Shown in pieces: positions 48,717-59,957 of a DNA stretch of 64,000 bases. The notes under the pieces were generated by a model that saw nothing but the letters and a program-made list of their open reading frames with translations, did no database searches and was not told the DNA's origin. This DNA is from Saturnia japonica (taxonomy: Eukaryota > Arthropoda > Insecta > Lepidoptera > Saturniidae). The DNA lies in the NCBI GenBank assembly GCA_033032175.1, contig CM065313.1, positions 11,943,327-12,007,326 of the forward strand, written 5' to 3'. Numbering within the stretch: the stretch's first letter is position 1; every line of letters begins with the position of its first letter. The translations under genes were made by a program, and so were the position numbers.

Positions 48717-49455
48717 AATCTGTTTATAAACAGGGAAGTTATGGCTGAACATCCATTAAAAAAATCGATTTGATGACCCTTCGTCTTTTCTTAAGTCGTT
48801 TAAATTAATAAACAAACACATTGAAATATCACACTAGGAAAGCTTTATTACAACAATAACCTCAATAAAATCTGTTCTTGTCGCTACGCTTTCGTAGCAA
48901 GCTATGAAATAAATATTATACCGTAGCAGCGTAGTGACAAATTGACAAGTCTCACTAGTTATAATTAATTATTGCGCCATCTGTTGAATATTTCTAGAAC
49001 AAAAACGAAACAAACTCGGAGTTTTAGTACCTACTAAAGTTATCGGCAGAACTTCGGCATGTCTGGTAAACGTTGTCTTTACGTTAGGGTTTATTCTGAA
49101 ATCCTCAAATCAATCATCCTTTTCAAGTAAGCAAAGTACTTATTGGTAAATGAAATAGTGTGTTTCTTACCTGATGTATTTTCAGTGTTAGACGTTATAG
49201 GTACAGATCCAAATAATACAGTATATCAATTGCTACAATACAATATCAACCATTGGGCTAAGCATTAATCTGGCATGAATCAGCGGGACTCAAACCATTG
49301 ACCACTCATACTGTACATACATCATTGAGTAGAAATCTGGTCATGACATAATATTATATAATGGAAGGAATGCCGTTAGTTTCTGGTGTCCCAACGACGC
49401 CTCTCCAGTTTATGAATGTTCAGCCATACCTTCCTTGTTTATGGACCGATTTTAT
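48717..49455. mobile_element. Candidate element with imperfect inverted ends
   Basis: The left end reads AAATCTGTTTATAAACAGGG then AAGTTATGGCTGAACATCC. The right end reverse-complemented reads AAATCGGTCCATAAACAAGG then AAGGTATGGCTGAACATTC. About 740 bp, no transposase frame, no target duplication located. Confidence 0.4.
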
Positions 49456-50149
49456 TTTTATTTTATTGAACTGGTTATAAACATTAATTTGCATGCCGAT
49501 TACCGTCATTGCCTGTAATTAGGTTAACAGAAAAATATTGAACTATACAAATTGTTTAGAGATAATGTAGTGATGTTGACTCTGATGGTGACTTAAAGAA
49601 ATAACATGAATATAACATAATGGAATATGAATAACAGACTTAATAAGTAAATGCATATGCAAATGAAATAATTCTGTGTATAGCAAGGATATTGTAGAAC
49701 TCCGTAACCGTAACCAAAACTATGGGAAATCCGAGGAAAAATACATCCGAAACCTTAACCGTATCCGATATAAAAATGTCGAAAGGATGAAGTCGAATGG
49801 GAAAGTGTTGATAACCAAAAACGATCTAAGGCTCAGCTTTAGATTACATACCGTCGAGTTGAGACTCCAATTTTTTTTTTACAGTTAGACATTAATTTAT
49901 AATTAGTTTAAATATAAAATTTCACCCTGCGGAAATAAATAATTATTTGAGAAATATTTTAATTGAGTTAATCTGACTATACAAATGTCAGTTCTAATTA
50001 GTTGTTATAAAATTCACTTTTCAAAGATCGGTATAGATTTTTGAAGATCAGGCTCACCTCCTATTACATACAATACATACAGGCACAATTTCAATACTAG
50101 AAATAGGTATTAATAGTCATTCCATCTTTTAGACTTAGTAAAATAATTT

Positions 50150-50545
50150 TTTTTTAGGTAATTGTGTTAGGTTCTATATTTAATAATCTGCCTACGCACA
50201 TTACCGATTTGTCGGATAATAAGTTCAAGAATCAGGTTAAGCAAGCTTTATTGTCGAAAGGGCATTATAGACTACATTAGATTAGAGTAAATTACTTGAA
50301 TGACGGTGATGTTTAGATGTGATGCCCTCTCTGTAAATTTACTGAATATGATAATAACTGTATACTTGCAACATAATATTGTAAAATACAATTAAAAAAA
50401 GAAAATAAGATGTTGACAACCCGACTGAGTTTCTTGCCGGTTCTTGTCGATGACTGGAATGTTTTTCCTAAACGGTGGTAGTATATTGGCATCTCTATGT
50501 GCCTTCTTAGGGCCTAAATTGAATAAAATATTCTTAATTTTGAAA
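50150..50545 (+). pseudogene. Jockey/CR1-like LINE 3' end with ORF2 C-terminus
   Basis: The plus strand reads IFNNLPTHITDLSDNKFKNQ then VKQALLSKGHYRLH and a stop, equivalent to the end of the 58812 frame. The 3' UTR includes GAGTTTCTTGCCGGTTCTTG and GTGCCTTCTTAGGGCCTAAA, ending TTGAATAAAATATTC. The ORF end is shortened by mutation relative to the copies with YLND. Confidence 0.65.
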
Positions 50546-50836
50546 CTAATAATTATGTGAAGTGATTTCATTATTGTTTACCTACTAATATTAAAATAAT
50601 AATTATAAATAAACTTTTAATACACACGACTGAAATTATTAAGGATATCTGAAATAATTTCATATCCAATAACTGAAACCGATTAAATGCTGTTGAGATC
50701 CAAAATGTCATATCCGTAACATCCATAATTGAAAATAACAATAATAGGATTGTAAAAATAATGAAATTTAATAGTAATGTAAAAATTAAAGAACATTTAT
50801 AATTACTATTATATTGTTAATTAAAACTAAACTTAC

Positions 50837-50966
50837 CAATGTCATCGATTAATGGTGCCATACGCAATGTTACGCCGACCAGCAACAGACAAAGGAACAG
50901 CAACAGACAAGCGGTCACCATGATCGTGTAACGGGCTCGTCTCGGCAATTCATCAGGATCCAAGAC
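50837..50966 (-). CDS. Internal exon D: single transmembrane segment
   Basis: This minus-strand exon of 130 nt lies between acceptor AAACAG and donor ATTG|GTAAGT. It encodes 43 codons plus one base: VLDPDELPRRARYT, then a hydrophobic stretch IMVTACLLLFLCLLLVGVTL (about residues 15-34), then RMAPLIDDI. Arg residues directly before the hydrophobic stretch and the very basic preceding exon predict a type II single-pass protein, with N-terminus in the cytosol and C-terminus outside. The exon ends in phase 1, so the ectodomain exons must begin with two bases. No such exon was identified between here and 13 kb. Together with the three exons to the right it makes an uninterrupted 538-nt coding run. 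Confidence 0.8.
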
Positions 50967-52897
50967 CTGTTTAGTAACAAAGTTGTGTATTTAAACTATT
51001 AACGAAAACAAATGTTATATAATTAAAACCTTAAACAAAAAAAAAACTAACAAATTCCTGATTTTACCGCCCTCTATGCTTAAACTACATCAAATGACTT
51101 AAATACTACCAAGCACTGCCATCTATGAATCTTTGGCAACATATAATTCAGTAATAGACAGCTAATGCCTATTTTGTTTTCCCTCAGCCCTTTTTGCAAC
51201 CCATTACTAGTGCCATTACTGGACATGGGCGTTTTATATTCTCCAAGCCCGGTAAAGCTGTAAAAGCCATCCAAGCGTCTGAGGCTTCAGGACCGTTAGG
51301 GCTAACAGTATAATTATATATTTAAAAAAGAAAACGTTCTTAAATTAAATAATAGTATAGCTTACGGTAGTTGACTCAGAATGCAGATCAACTTTATTTT
51401 AGTTGTAACTGTTACGGCTAATCACATCCTGATACAAATTATCCAATAAGAATTCTACATACCTAATTTATTTTATTGTATTACATTTTTACATTGTAAT
51501 ATGTAGGAGAAAAGTATTTTTTCGTCATTTTACTCTATATTACGCTATTACGTTCACAGGTATACAGCACATTTCTTACTCTATTAGGGTTGCCAACTCA
51601 CTATATAATACTTATAGTATTCTACTACATTACACATCCTACCATTATATTTCTAAAAAATATAAATACCTACATAGTAGGTAAAATTACAATATTTTTA
51701 ATGGATAAAAAATTAGGTTTAATCGTAAAAGGGAAAATCGTTATTTCTTACTGAATGAGACTTGGTATGTTACTGTTAGTTTGATTATTTGTGTCTACCC
51801 TCCATATTATTTATCATTATCATCATTATCTGTGTATCAAGCAGTAAAAAGTGATCCTTGAAGAAATAAAATATTTATTTGAAACCCACTATTTTTAAAT
51901 TTTTGCGATCTATTTTTTTTTCAGGTAATAGCCCCGAAAATATTATATTTGATATAAAAAAACTTGACCACCCTATTTTCTATAATACATATTCAATGTC
52001 AGTGTTAGAACGCTATAGTTAAGAAAACGGTCACGAGAATGTAGACTCATAAAAAACCTCAATTTCTTAATTTAGATAGGCCACACCAAATTAAACCTAT
52101 TTGGTTACACTCACAGATTAATAGCGTAACATAACATAATAGCATAGCGCGAGGTACAACTAATAAATAATCTATGGTTACACTATAAATTATTAATTTT
52201 ATAGAATACTGCAAAAATGCCGTCTATATCTGTCTTTGTACTTATTTGACGTACTTATAGATAGTTTAATTTTTTAAACAATAACTCGTGATAGCGCAGC
52301 CTAGATGGACATTTCGAAGTTATATTCAGTCCTCTTAAATATATTTCATTTCATTTTTGTATAATGTTTAATTTAAATAAAGATGATTTACATGTTTTTG
52401 CATTGACTTGAGGATCATTGCGCTTAGTTTTTACATTCCTTTACAATTGTTTGTGTTTATTTTAATATATTGAAGGTAATCCAAAGTTAAAAAAATATAA
52501 TTCCCTATTAAATATAGACACATATGTTTATAAAATCACTGTACTAGAAGTACCAAGTCGTAGTGAAATGCAAAGCCAGATTTACATCAAACTTTATCTG
52601 GCACTAGAAAGTCACGATCGTCTGCCAACTTTGTTATCTACAAAGCCCTATGTTTTTGTTCTTTACTAAAATTAAATACTCTCTGTTTACCATAATTTTC
52701 AATTTGATAACTAATAGAGCCCCGTGTTTGTAATATTGAAATTTTTTAATAAATATTTTAGCAAAGTTTTTGTACACACTAAACATTTTCTTTTATTTAA
52801 AAATAATTTTTATAGGCACGCAAATAAAAAAAAAAACTATACAATAACAGAAGTGATAACTGCGATATGAGGTTCTATCTATAGTTTTATTACTGTA

Positions 52898-53040
52898 ACC
52901 CGGTAAAGCGACGGCACTATGCCTGATAGTAGCTAAGTATAATACAATCCAAAAACAACGGCGACCGCCGCGCCGAGAGATTGATAATTCATCAAAGCTC
53001 GCTGCTGTCCTGAAGACTTGCAAGGCTCCCAACAATACAT
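52898..53040 (+). repeat. Dispersed repeat family G
   Basis: AAAGCGACGGCACTATGCCT, ATACAATCCAAAAACAACGG, CGACCGCCGCGCC and TTGCAAGGCTCCC match other family G copies. Confidence 0.5.
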
Positions 53041-53604
53041 ATAAAACAATTCGTCTATTTGAAGTTCAATGGCTGACTTAGAACTACAATACACACAAAT
53101 AAGTAAATCGCCCCAGATGTTTTATAATAGATCTAATATACAATATAGAATATACCCAACAATTAAAATTATATAACACTAGGAACCAGACCACTCTTAC
53201 CACTCAGGGCAACTATCCAGGGCCCCACGATCAATGGGGCTTCCTAGTTTTCTGCCAGAAAAATCGCCAAACAATAACTGATTTTACGTGTTATGTAATA
53301 GAGAAAGTGAAATTTCTGCATTTAACATAATACTTGAAAGTTGTTTAGCTATCGAAAATGAAAGGACACATTAATTTCTGAATGTAAAAATTGCATTGAA
53401 AATCTATTTGAAATTGGAAACGAAAAAAGAAGAATTACGAAGTACAATGTTTCAAGAAAGATTGACCAATTTGTCCCCATATACCCATAATGATAGAAAT
53501 GTACTCACATCTTCAATCAATATAGGCTTTGAAGCACTAACGTGCGTACTATTAAACAATAATAGTGAAAGAGTTATTTTTACGGATTATATTTTAATTA
53601 GTAT

Positions 53605-53780
53605 TAGCTGAGTCTTACTTTTTCACCCGTGTTATAGTTTTGTACTGGAACCTTCGTTACACGCCTACGTCATAATAACTATTTGTGTGCCAAATTTCAG
53701 CCCAGTCCGTTCAGTAGTTAGCTATGGGCTGACAGATCAGTAAATAAGTCAGTCACTGTTTCCTTTAACATAGATTTAGA
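53605..53780 (+). repeat. Family C repeat, 3' part
   Basis: ACGCCTACGTCATAATAACT, GTGCCAAATTTCAGCCCAGT, CCGTTCAGTAGTTAGCTATG and GATCAGTAAATAAGTCAGTC show the family's 3' half. Confidence 0.5.
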
Positions 53781-54096
53781 TTTACGTATTCATATAATGT
53801 TATTGCAATCAAATAAAAATAACAGTTGAATTAATTAATAATTTTTCTTATTTGAGTCTTCCTTTTATTTGCCTAGTTTAATTTAATATTTTTCTGTTAT
53901 ATTGTTACCAACTTAAATTAATAAATGTACACGAATTCTGAAAAATTGTTGGTTTTAAGGGCTCGGAACTTGGGGACGTCGAATCGATATTCCTCTGCAC
54001 AATAACTTTTTAAAACGTATATTTCCAGAGTGCTTTCAAGACATTGTGTGTATATACTGTTGACTTTTATTCGTAATATCACCTGAATAAACTTAC

Positions 54097-54241
54097 ATGA
54101 ATAACCTTCGCCTGTTCATCTATAGCGGAGACGAGCAACGTGCGGTGTTTCCGCGGCTTTTGCCCATGCGTATGGGTGCTACGCCTGCGCCGACGACGTC
54201 GCCGACGCTCCAGCTCAAACTTCTCTGGGCTGTGTAAGCTC
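54097..54241 (-). CDS. Internal exon C: poly-arginine cytoplasmic segment
   Basis: This minus-strand exon of 145 nt lies between acceptor TTTTCCTAG and a strong donor CAT|GTAAGT. One base completes the Arg codon from the previous exon, then 48 codons follow: SLHSPEKFELE, nine consecutive arginines, STHTHGQKPRKHR, then LLVSAIDEQAKVIH. The nine Arg codons are mixed (CGT, CGG, CGA, CGC and AGG), so the run is not a simple triplet-repeat expansion and is probably kept for the protein. It ends in phase 0, matching the membrane-segment exon downstream. Positive charge before the membrane segment predicts that this part stays in the cytosol. Function is unknown. Confidence 0.8.
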
Positions 54242-55881
54242 CTAGGAAAATTAATAAAAGAAGCATTTAAAATAATCAAGTTTGCAAGGTGGTAGGACAC
54301 GACAATTGTGTCCTATCGAGATCATCACACACCAGGTGTATCATCCGCCATAGTGGCTTACTTAGCCATGTCGTGTTCTGAGATCATTGATGTGTATATC
54401 CAATAACCCAGTAGGATCTGTACCTACCTGGGTTGCGACTACTATGTACATGGTGATAATCCAGTCACAGTGACTCTCTTTTGGTTTGTAGCGTTTCAGG
54501 GTCAGCCAGGGAGGCCGTTAAAGGGCTTACAGGCCGGTATGACAGCGAAAAACTGGCTATCGATTATCATCAATCTCTCTATAATAGACTTTGTTTGTGG
54601 AGTTTATCTAGTGTTGCTGTTAACAGGCATAGTACCTTAACTTTCCCCTGATACTATAAAAAAATGAGAGTTCACATGACCGCATCGTATGCAAGGATGC
54701 AAAAATCGATGATCTGGAAAAAAAACATCGGCAAGAAAACATCGATATTTTTCAAATGTGTAATGAGAGCAAAAACTATCTTGTTAATAGACTATCTCTA
54801 TATATATATAACAATAGTTACAGTTAATGTTAACAAATTAAAATAAGGATATTATTGTTCCTTCTTTTAGCTCACAAAGTTTACAAAAAAGTATAGACAG
54901 TTAAAAATCAAGGAAACTTCAATTGTGAATGACAATTGAAACATTAAAAGATTTGAATAGAAATTGTTTACATTCACTTTTATCTGGAACTTTCATTCAT
55001 TCCTTTTTCTATAATTTACTGTTAGAAGAACAGTGCCCTGACTACGAATCACAGATTACAAATAAGTGATTAGAGGAAGATTCAAACGACACTGTCTTGC
55101 TTTTATTTCGAATTGCCTACGCTGTTAGCCGAATTCCCCTGAAGCCTCAGAAGGCTTTTATACTTTCAGTCTTGTTTTGGGTATCAGTTGAATTTATATG
55201 AATGTTCCGAAAGTAGTCGGGGTGGCCGAAAATGTTTAAAACATGTTTTAACTACAATCCACTTATTTTGACGGTAGTTGGGTTATTTTTTACCATAGAA
55301 AAATCTCTCCGCTAACCCTACGATCAATAACTAAATAGTTGGGTGCCAATATACTGTAATCCGATTTAGAACTATTAGTTTGTAGAGTTGTTTCCTTCTC
55401 TAAATTTGTCAATTTTAAAATAAAACGCACTGCATCAATTAAATTAAAAGAATGATTTTTCGAAACCATTGTTATATGGTTTGCATCCCTAAATGTACGC
55501 ATGAGACAGGTCGCATTATATGGAGTCGATAAGCGTAGATCACCCACTCTGTCTGTAGCGTTCAGATTGCCGATATGACTTCGAAGTTGGAGGATTTTCA
55601 ACTTTTATATTCATGATGAACAGATAGTGTATATCATGCAAACAATAAAAAAATAATGTTATACTTAATTTTACTGAATGATTAATTTTCTCTCTTATCT
55701 TAGCTCTCTAAGAACGGCTTGACCCATATCCTTAAATCATATTCAAATCGTTAAATCACATTTAAGCATACATGTTGATATAATTAAACTGAATTTAATT
55801 TTTTTTTTTTGGTGCAAGTTGTCCTAAGGGTTAGATGCCTAAGCGAAGAGTTTTGTTAAATCATTTCAAAATGTTAATTAC
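54242..55881 (-). other. Intron between exons B and C, with a family G repeat
   Basis: About 1.6 kb. Inverted family G text lies at 54305-54550 (minus: CATACCGGCCTGTAAGCC, CTGAAACGCTACAAACC, TGATCTCAGAACACGACATG). A 103-codon minus-strand frame at 55290-55601 has no recognised domain and no splice sites that keep phase with the flanking exons. Confidence 0.55.
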
Positions 55882-55990
55882 CTGTCGTGTGGTTGCAGTT
55901 TCAGTTTTTTTCTTTTATGTCTGGCTATTTCGTGTTCGCACCAATGCGATGGTAGCTCCTCGCCAGGGCTGCCTATAATTGAAGTCTCCT
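55882..55990 (-). CDS. Internal exon B of the same membrane protein gene
   Basis: This minus-strand exon of 109 nt lies between a TTTCAG acceptor and a GTAATT donor. It starts with AG, which completes the Glu codon begun in the 58.3-kb exon. It then encodes 35 residues (ETSIIGSPGEELPSHWCEHE, then a basic IARHKRKKLKLQPHD segment) and ends with two bases AG, which need one more base. The next exon supplies G, giving Arg. The product moves from acidic to strongly basic here, with the RHKRKKLK cluster resembling a nuclear-localisation or membrane-proximal basic motif. The exon is too short to stand out as an ORF, and it was found by following splice phase. No homologue is recognised. Confidence 0.75.
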
Positions 55991-56639
55991 CTGAAATTAA
56001 ATTACTTATATAAATGTACTAGTAAAACAATTGCTTGTACATAAAATAAGTATGTATTTTTCTTGTTATGGTATATATTGAATTTTTAGTGTAGAAAGTA
56101 AAAGTAATAAGTTTAAGTTAGAAAGGATTAAGAATAATAAAATGTTATAAACTATTAAATGAGTTCTTTATCCCACGTGAAATATCCGATTGACGCGATA
56201 GACGCTATAGATAGATTTAAAGGGGTGTAAAGCTAAACAATCTCTGTAAACCTTTGATAATATAAAACTTCGGTCTGAGAAGTAAAATTGCTTTTTTGTA
56301 AAATTTACAATTGTCTAATAATTTATTTGAATTTCTCTGTTTATTGCAAACTAGTTAACCCCGTAGACGTCGTTATGCCCATCGCAGTAATCAATAAATA
56401 ACACGACCACAGCGCGTATAACGCGTTCAGGGATAGCATAAAAACTATCTTAATGAAAAAAACTATAAACTTTTATGGGGATTCGTGAAAACCGTTTTGG
56501 GGTTTATCAATCTCATAATTATATATAATACCAACATTCATTTTAATATACATATAAAGTTTCATAGATATACTAACTGGACCCGAAAACGTCGTTCTGC
56601 TCTTTCTAGTAGTTAATGGTTCGACCACAGCGCTACTTA

Positions 56640-56768
56640 GCGAATCCTAGCATATCTATAAACCATGATCTCGATAACAAAAAAAAAATTTCATAAAATG
56701 AGCCCAATCGGTCAAGTCGTTCAGAAGATATGGAGTCACTAACAGACGCACACAATATTTTTATATAA
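56640..56768 (-). repeat. Family D repeat, inverted
   Basis: On the minus strand TATAAAAATATTGTGTGCGT, CTGTTAGTGACTCCATATCT, TCTGAACGACTTGACCGATT and GGGCTCATTTTATGAAATTT. This is the same 5' text as 6187. Confidence 0.5.
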
Positions 56769-56990
56769 GTACTAACTATGCCCGCGGCTTAGCACGCGTG
56801 GACAACAGAAGAACGCCTAATTCTTATAAAAATCATAGTTTCTTAAACTTGAATAAACGTTTATTGAATGAAGATATCGTGGTTTTTAAATCACGTATCT
56901 AAGTAGTAAAAAGAATCAAAATCTTTCCAGTAGTTTTTGCGTGATGCGCGCACAACATGAAACCTCTATCATTTTATTTATATAGACGTA
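56768..56990 (-). mobile_element. Helitron-like element remnant, inverted
   Basis: The minus strand starts near TCTATATAAATAAAATGATA, contains CATCACGCAAAAACTACTGG, and ends CCACGCGTGCTAAGCCGCGG then GCATAG, a mutated hairpin and terminus. Confidence 0.5.
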
Positions 56991-57449
56991 AGATGTACTT
57001 AATGTTCATAAGTGTAATAATAATAAAAACGCTAAAATCACAATTTAACAATAAAAAAGAGGAATATTAACTTATAAATAAAATTAACACACACACTGAG
57101 TCACAATCAATTATTTCCATCACGTTTTGATATTTGAACGGAAATTGGTTGAGTGATCAATCTTCTTAAATATATATTTCATTGAGTGACAGCGGTACCT
57201 AGCGATAAGGACAAATTTCTTGTTATTAAATTCTATCGCGTCATCAATCAAATCTCTAGGGAACGCTAAAGAAATATTAGACCAATTGTATTGTGACTTT
57301 TAATTTTTTTTTTTTTTTTATTTAGTTGTAATAACTTTTTCTATCAGAGGAGTACCTGCTTACGCTGAAATAACTTAAGTCAAAAGAGTGTATAATCTGG
57401 TACGTACTTGTCTCGTGATGCATTTTTACTTTATTATATTATATTAGTA

Positions 57450-57689
57450 TGCATGAGGCTTTCATGGAAAAAAATGGTATAATTTGCCAGGGAAATTGGA
57501 AAATTCTGGAAAACCTGAACTTGACTTTCTATTTTTTTTTTATGAGCTCAAGATTCCAACGATTGGTATGTGTAATTATTATTATTTGGTCTTGTCTTTA
57601 TGTTACTGGAACTTTTTTTAGAAAAAAAATTGGGATTGGTGGTGTTGTCGAGTTATTTGCTACTGGAAAGCATCTGTCGGGTCAGCTAG
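57450..57689 (+). mobile_element. Family D element 3' end, CAGCTAG|T
   Basis: TGGTGTTGTCGAGTTATTTG, CTACTGGAAAGCATCTGTCG and GGTCAGCTAG, immediately before T. Its 5' limit is not clear and the open frame across it is incidental. Confidence 0.45.
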
Positions 57690-57984
57690 TTAGAAATATA
57701 AATTAAATTCTGTTCGTCTTAAATTTTAAAAGTAACTCGCGAAATTGAAAAATTTTAAAATAAGTGATATTGCTTTTTCTCTTGTATTTTTTAGACCATA
57801 ACTAACGATTCCAACTACGAATATGCTTAATATACTTTTGTTTTGTTCGTTAGGCCCTAGAAAAGTTTACAGGAAACAAAAATCGGGACATGTGGCGAGT
57901 AATTATCTAATAGAAAAAGCAAGACCTCGTGTCTGCCTAACAGAGAGACAGAGGTATGAGAGGTAGGGTGCAGAGATATTTCTT

Positions 57985-58222
57985 TTGAGAATTCTCTCTA
58001 GATGGGGTAGTCCGACTGGTGGAATACTTTCACCCTACCGAAGGTAGCAGCCAAATAACTTAGTGTTGTGTTCCTGCGGTGAGTAGGGTTACCAGAGCTC
58101 TTTCGGGTAGAGGATTCAAGATCGGAAATGCGCTAGTGATACCTATGGTATTATTGCAAGCGTCCATATCTTACGTTAGCCGCTTAACAGCTGGCGAACC
58201 GTATAATTATTTGCCATCTTAA
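57985..58222 (+). mobile_element. LINE 3'-tail fragment (AGCCAAATAACTT family)
   Basis: CACCCTACCGAAGGTAGCAG, CCAAATAACTTAGTGTTGTG, TTCCTGCGGTGAGTAGGGTT, ACCAGAGCTC, TTAGCCGCTTAACAGCTGGC and GAACCGTATAATTATTTGCC. It lies on the strand opposite to the host gene and stops about 30 bp short of exon A's donor. Confidence 0.6.
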
Positions 58223-58251
58223 TTGTATATAAAAAAAGCTAAAACACTAAC

Positions 58252-58405
58252 CGTCGGGTAAGTGGTCCCGTAAAAGTAACAGCAGAGGGTGTGTACGCGA
58301 CTGCTCGGCGTGCAATGCGCGTGCTTTTCTCTCCACCAATGCAACGAGAATTGCTTCCAATCGAGCTGCACCGCTTTCCTCTGTACACACTGCTTTGTCG
58401 ACCGT
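58252..58405 (-). CDS. Internal exon A of an unrecognised single-pass membrane protein gene
   Basis: Read on the minus strand, an acceptor (pyrimidine-rich tract then CCAG) precedes 154 nt that are open in phase 0 and end at a donor GTTAGT. They encode 51 residues plus one base: TVDKAVCTEE at the start, an Ala/Leu/Glu/Arg-rich stretch around residues 14-35 that should be helical, then a five-leucine run and RDHLPD. The leftover base G joins AG of the next exon to make Glu. The exon is clearly GC-richer than the flanking DNA. No Met near its start supports initiation and it opens with an acceptor, so an upstream exon must lie to the right. A LINE tail fragment ends only about 30 bp beyond the donor. 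The family is not recognised. Confidence rests on phase agreement with three further exons. Confidence 0.75.
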
Positions 58406-58789
58406 CTGGAATATAATTTTAGTCTTAAATGTAAATGTGTCATTGCTTGTGCCCTCTTTTTTAACTATGCTAATATTATAAATCTCTGGAGATTGTTTTT
58501 GAATATATATGACTTTTGTCGCGATTAGTAGAGGCTAAAATTGAGAGCTGTACGCGCATAATTGACGGAAATGCGACACGATGAAATTAGCTATTATGAT
58601 AGTCATTTTAATGACTTTATATTTTTAGATAAGTAAAAATAATTTACGTATAAATAAATATAATATAAATAGATATTTTAATTTGTTTACAATAATCTAA
58701 TACTATTAATAATTAATTAATACTAATCTAATGCTATCAATTCATGCAAGTTAAAATCTGAGACCTCGTGAATCACTAAAAAACAAATT

Positions 58790-59300
58790 CCAGGAATATA
58801 ATATCTTAACTTTGCCTTCCCAATACATCCTTGATAACTTAATGTATATTCGTAAAAACTTACTCAAGTTAGATTTTGTCAAAGATCAGCACAATGTTAA
58901 TACTACAAATAGAGATAAGTTAGTCGTACCGTGCTTTAGACTAAGTAGTTCCAATAAAAGATTTTTAGATAATAGTGTCAGGTTTAATAATAAGATCCCG
59001 AAGCACATTACTGATTTATTGGACAAGGAGTTCAAGGTCCATGTAAAGCTGGTTTTACTGTCAAAAGGTTATTATTATAGAGTCCACCCTATAAATCATT
59101 ATATGAATGATAGATGTCTGGAAGTGACTCCCTCTCTGTGCATCCATTAAATTATTATTAGATATTGTTTTATTTTAACACTTTTGTATAGTTTGAAAAA
59201 AAAACCGATCGAGCTTTTTAACGGTTCACCTCGATGACTGGGATATTTTCCGAACCGGAGTGCCTTCTTAGAGCCTAACTTGAATAGAGTTTTTATTTTT
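58790..59300 (+). pseudogene. Jockey/CR1-like LINE 3' end: ORF2 C-terminal fragment and 3' UTR
   Basis: An open frame of 112 codons at 58812-59150 encodes the tail of a LINE ORF2. It contains YILDNLMYIRKNLLKLD, NTTNRDKLVVPCFRLSSSNK, RFLDNSVRFNNKIPKHITDL and VKLVLLSKGYYYR, ending CLEVTPSLCIH. The usual insect pattern is YxLECLLYVRKN...F...NTRxKDxLxxPxxRLxxxxxSF...xxFYNxIP...FKxxVKxxLxxKAYY. The 3' UTR has CGATCGAGCTTTTTAACGGT and GAGTGCCTTCTTAGAGCCTA, then AACTTGAATAGAGTTTTTAT. 5'-truncated and not autonomous. Confidence 0.8.
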
Positions 59301-59957
59301 ATTTTTTGACTATTCAGTGAGCAAATCTTGTTTATATGCAATTGGTATCTAGGAAACGGCTTCAACGATTTGGATGAAATTTTGTATTTAGATACTGTTT
59401 TACATTCCAAGTTTACCTAGATAAGGGTTTTATTTTCGTACGACATCAAGTGTAGCTCGGTCGCCTAGATATTGTTTATATAAATAAACAACGCGTATAA
59501 ACAAGGTTAAATTATTTTTACACATCAATTTAAACAATAAAAGGCAGTAAAATGAATTTACGTTATTATTTATTGATGGCTAACTTGATCATGTCGTATT
59601 TCAGTTAGATGACGCGCCAAAAGAAGTATAGCTTCAATCATAATAAAATGTGTGTTACAGTTAAGAATTGAAAGTATGAGATGTGCGTTACAATAGGAAG
59701 CAAATTGGAACTAACGTCTGTGGACGGGTGGCGCATGTTGAGAGCGCGGCCGGCCCACGTGGCCGATCATCGCCTCTCGCCGGACGTTACCAACACCCAC
59801 TCTCCAACTTTACAATAAAACTGTCATTGAAATATTTGTTATCGACATTTAACCTATTTGACCACCATGATACTAGAAAAAAGAAAGAGGGTTCTTTTTT
59901 ATGTTGATAGCAATGGGTTTTTTAACGCAATTCTGCCAGTGTCACGTGTATAGAATA
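59301..59957. other. No gene; GC-richer patch at 59700-59800
   Basis: A GAAGTATAGCTTC motif at 59604-59618 matches the ends of the 3217-4438 element. A patch with GGCGCATGTTGAGAGCGCGG and CCGGCCCACGTGGCCGATCA is GC-rich but has no splice-supported coding. Confidence 0.35.

Larger units (their letters stand above)
50967..54096 (-). other. Intron between membrane-segment exon and poly-Arg exon
   Basis: About 3.1 kb, inferred from the splice chain. It contains a family G repeat (52898-53040) and a family C fragment (53605-53780). Otherwise it is AT-rich without further exons that keep phase. Confidence 0.6.
55991..58251 (-). other. Intron between exons A and B, repeat-filled
   Basis: About 2.3 kb holding, in order, an inverted family D piece (56640-56768), an inverted Helitron-like element (56768-56990), a family D end (to 57689) and a LINE tail (57985-58222). 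I found no further exon. Confidence 0.6.

Noticed and set aside
55290..55601. 103-codon minus-strand frame as an extra exon between exons B and C
   Set aside because: Exons B and C join in phase without it, and I see no acceptor/donor pair around it that keeps the frame. Composition matches the intron.
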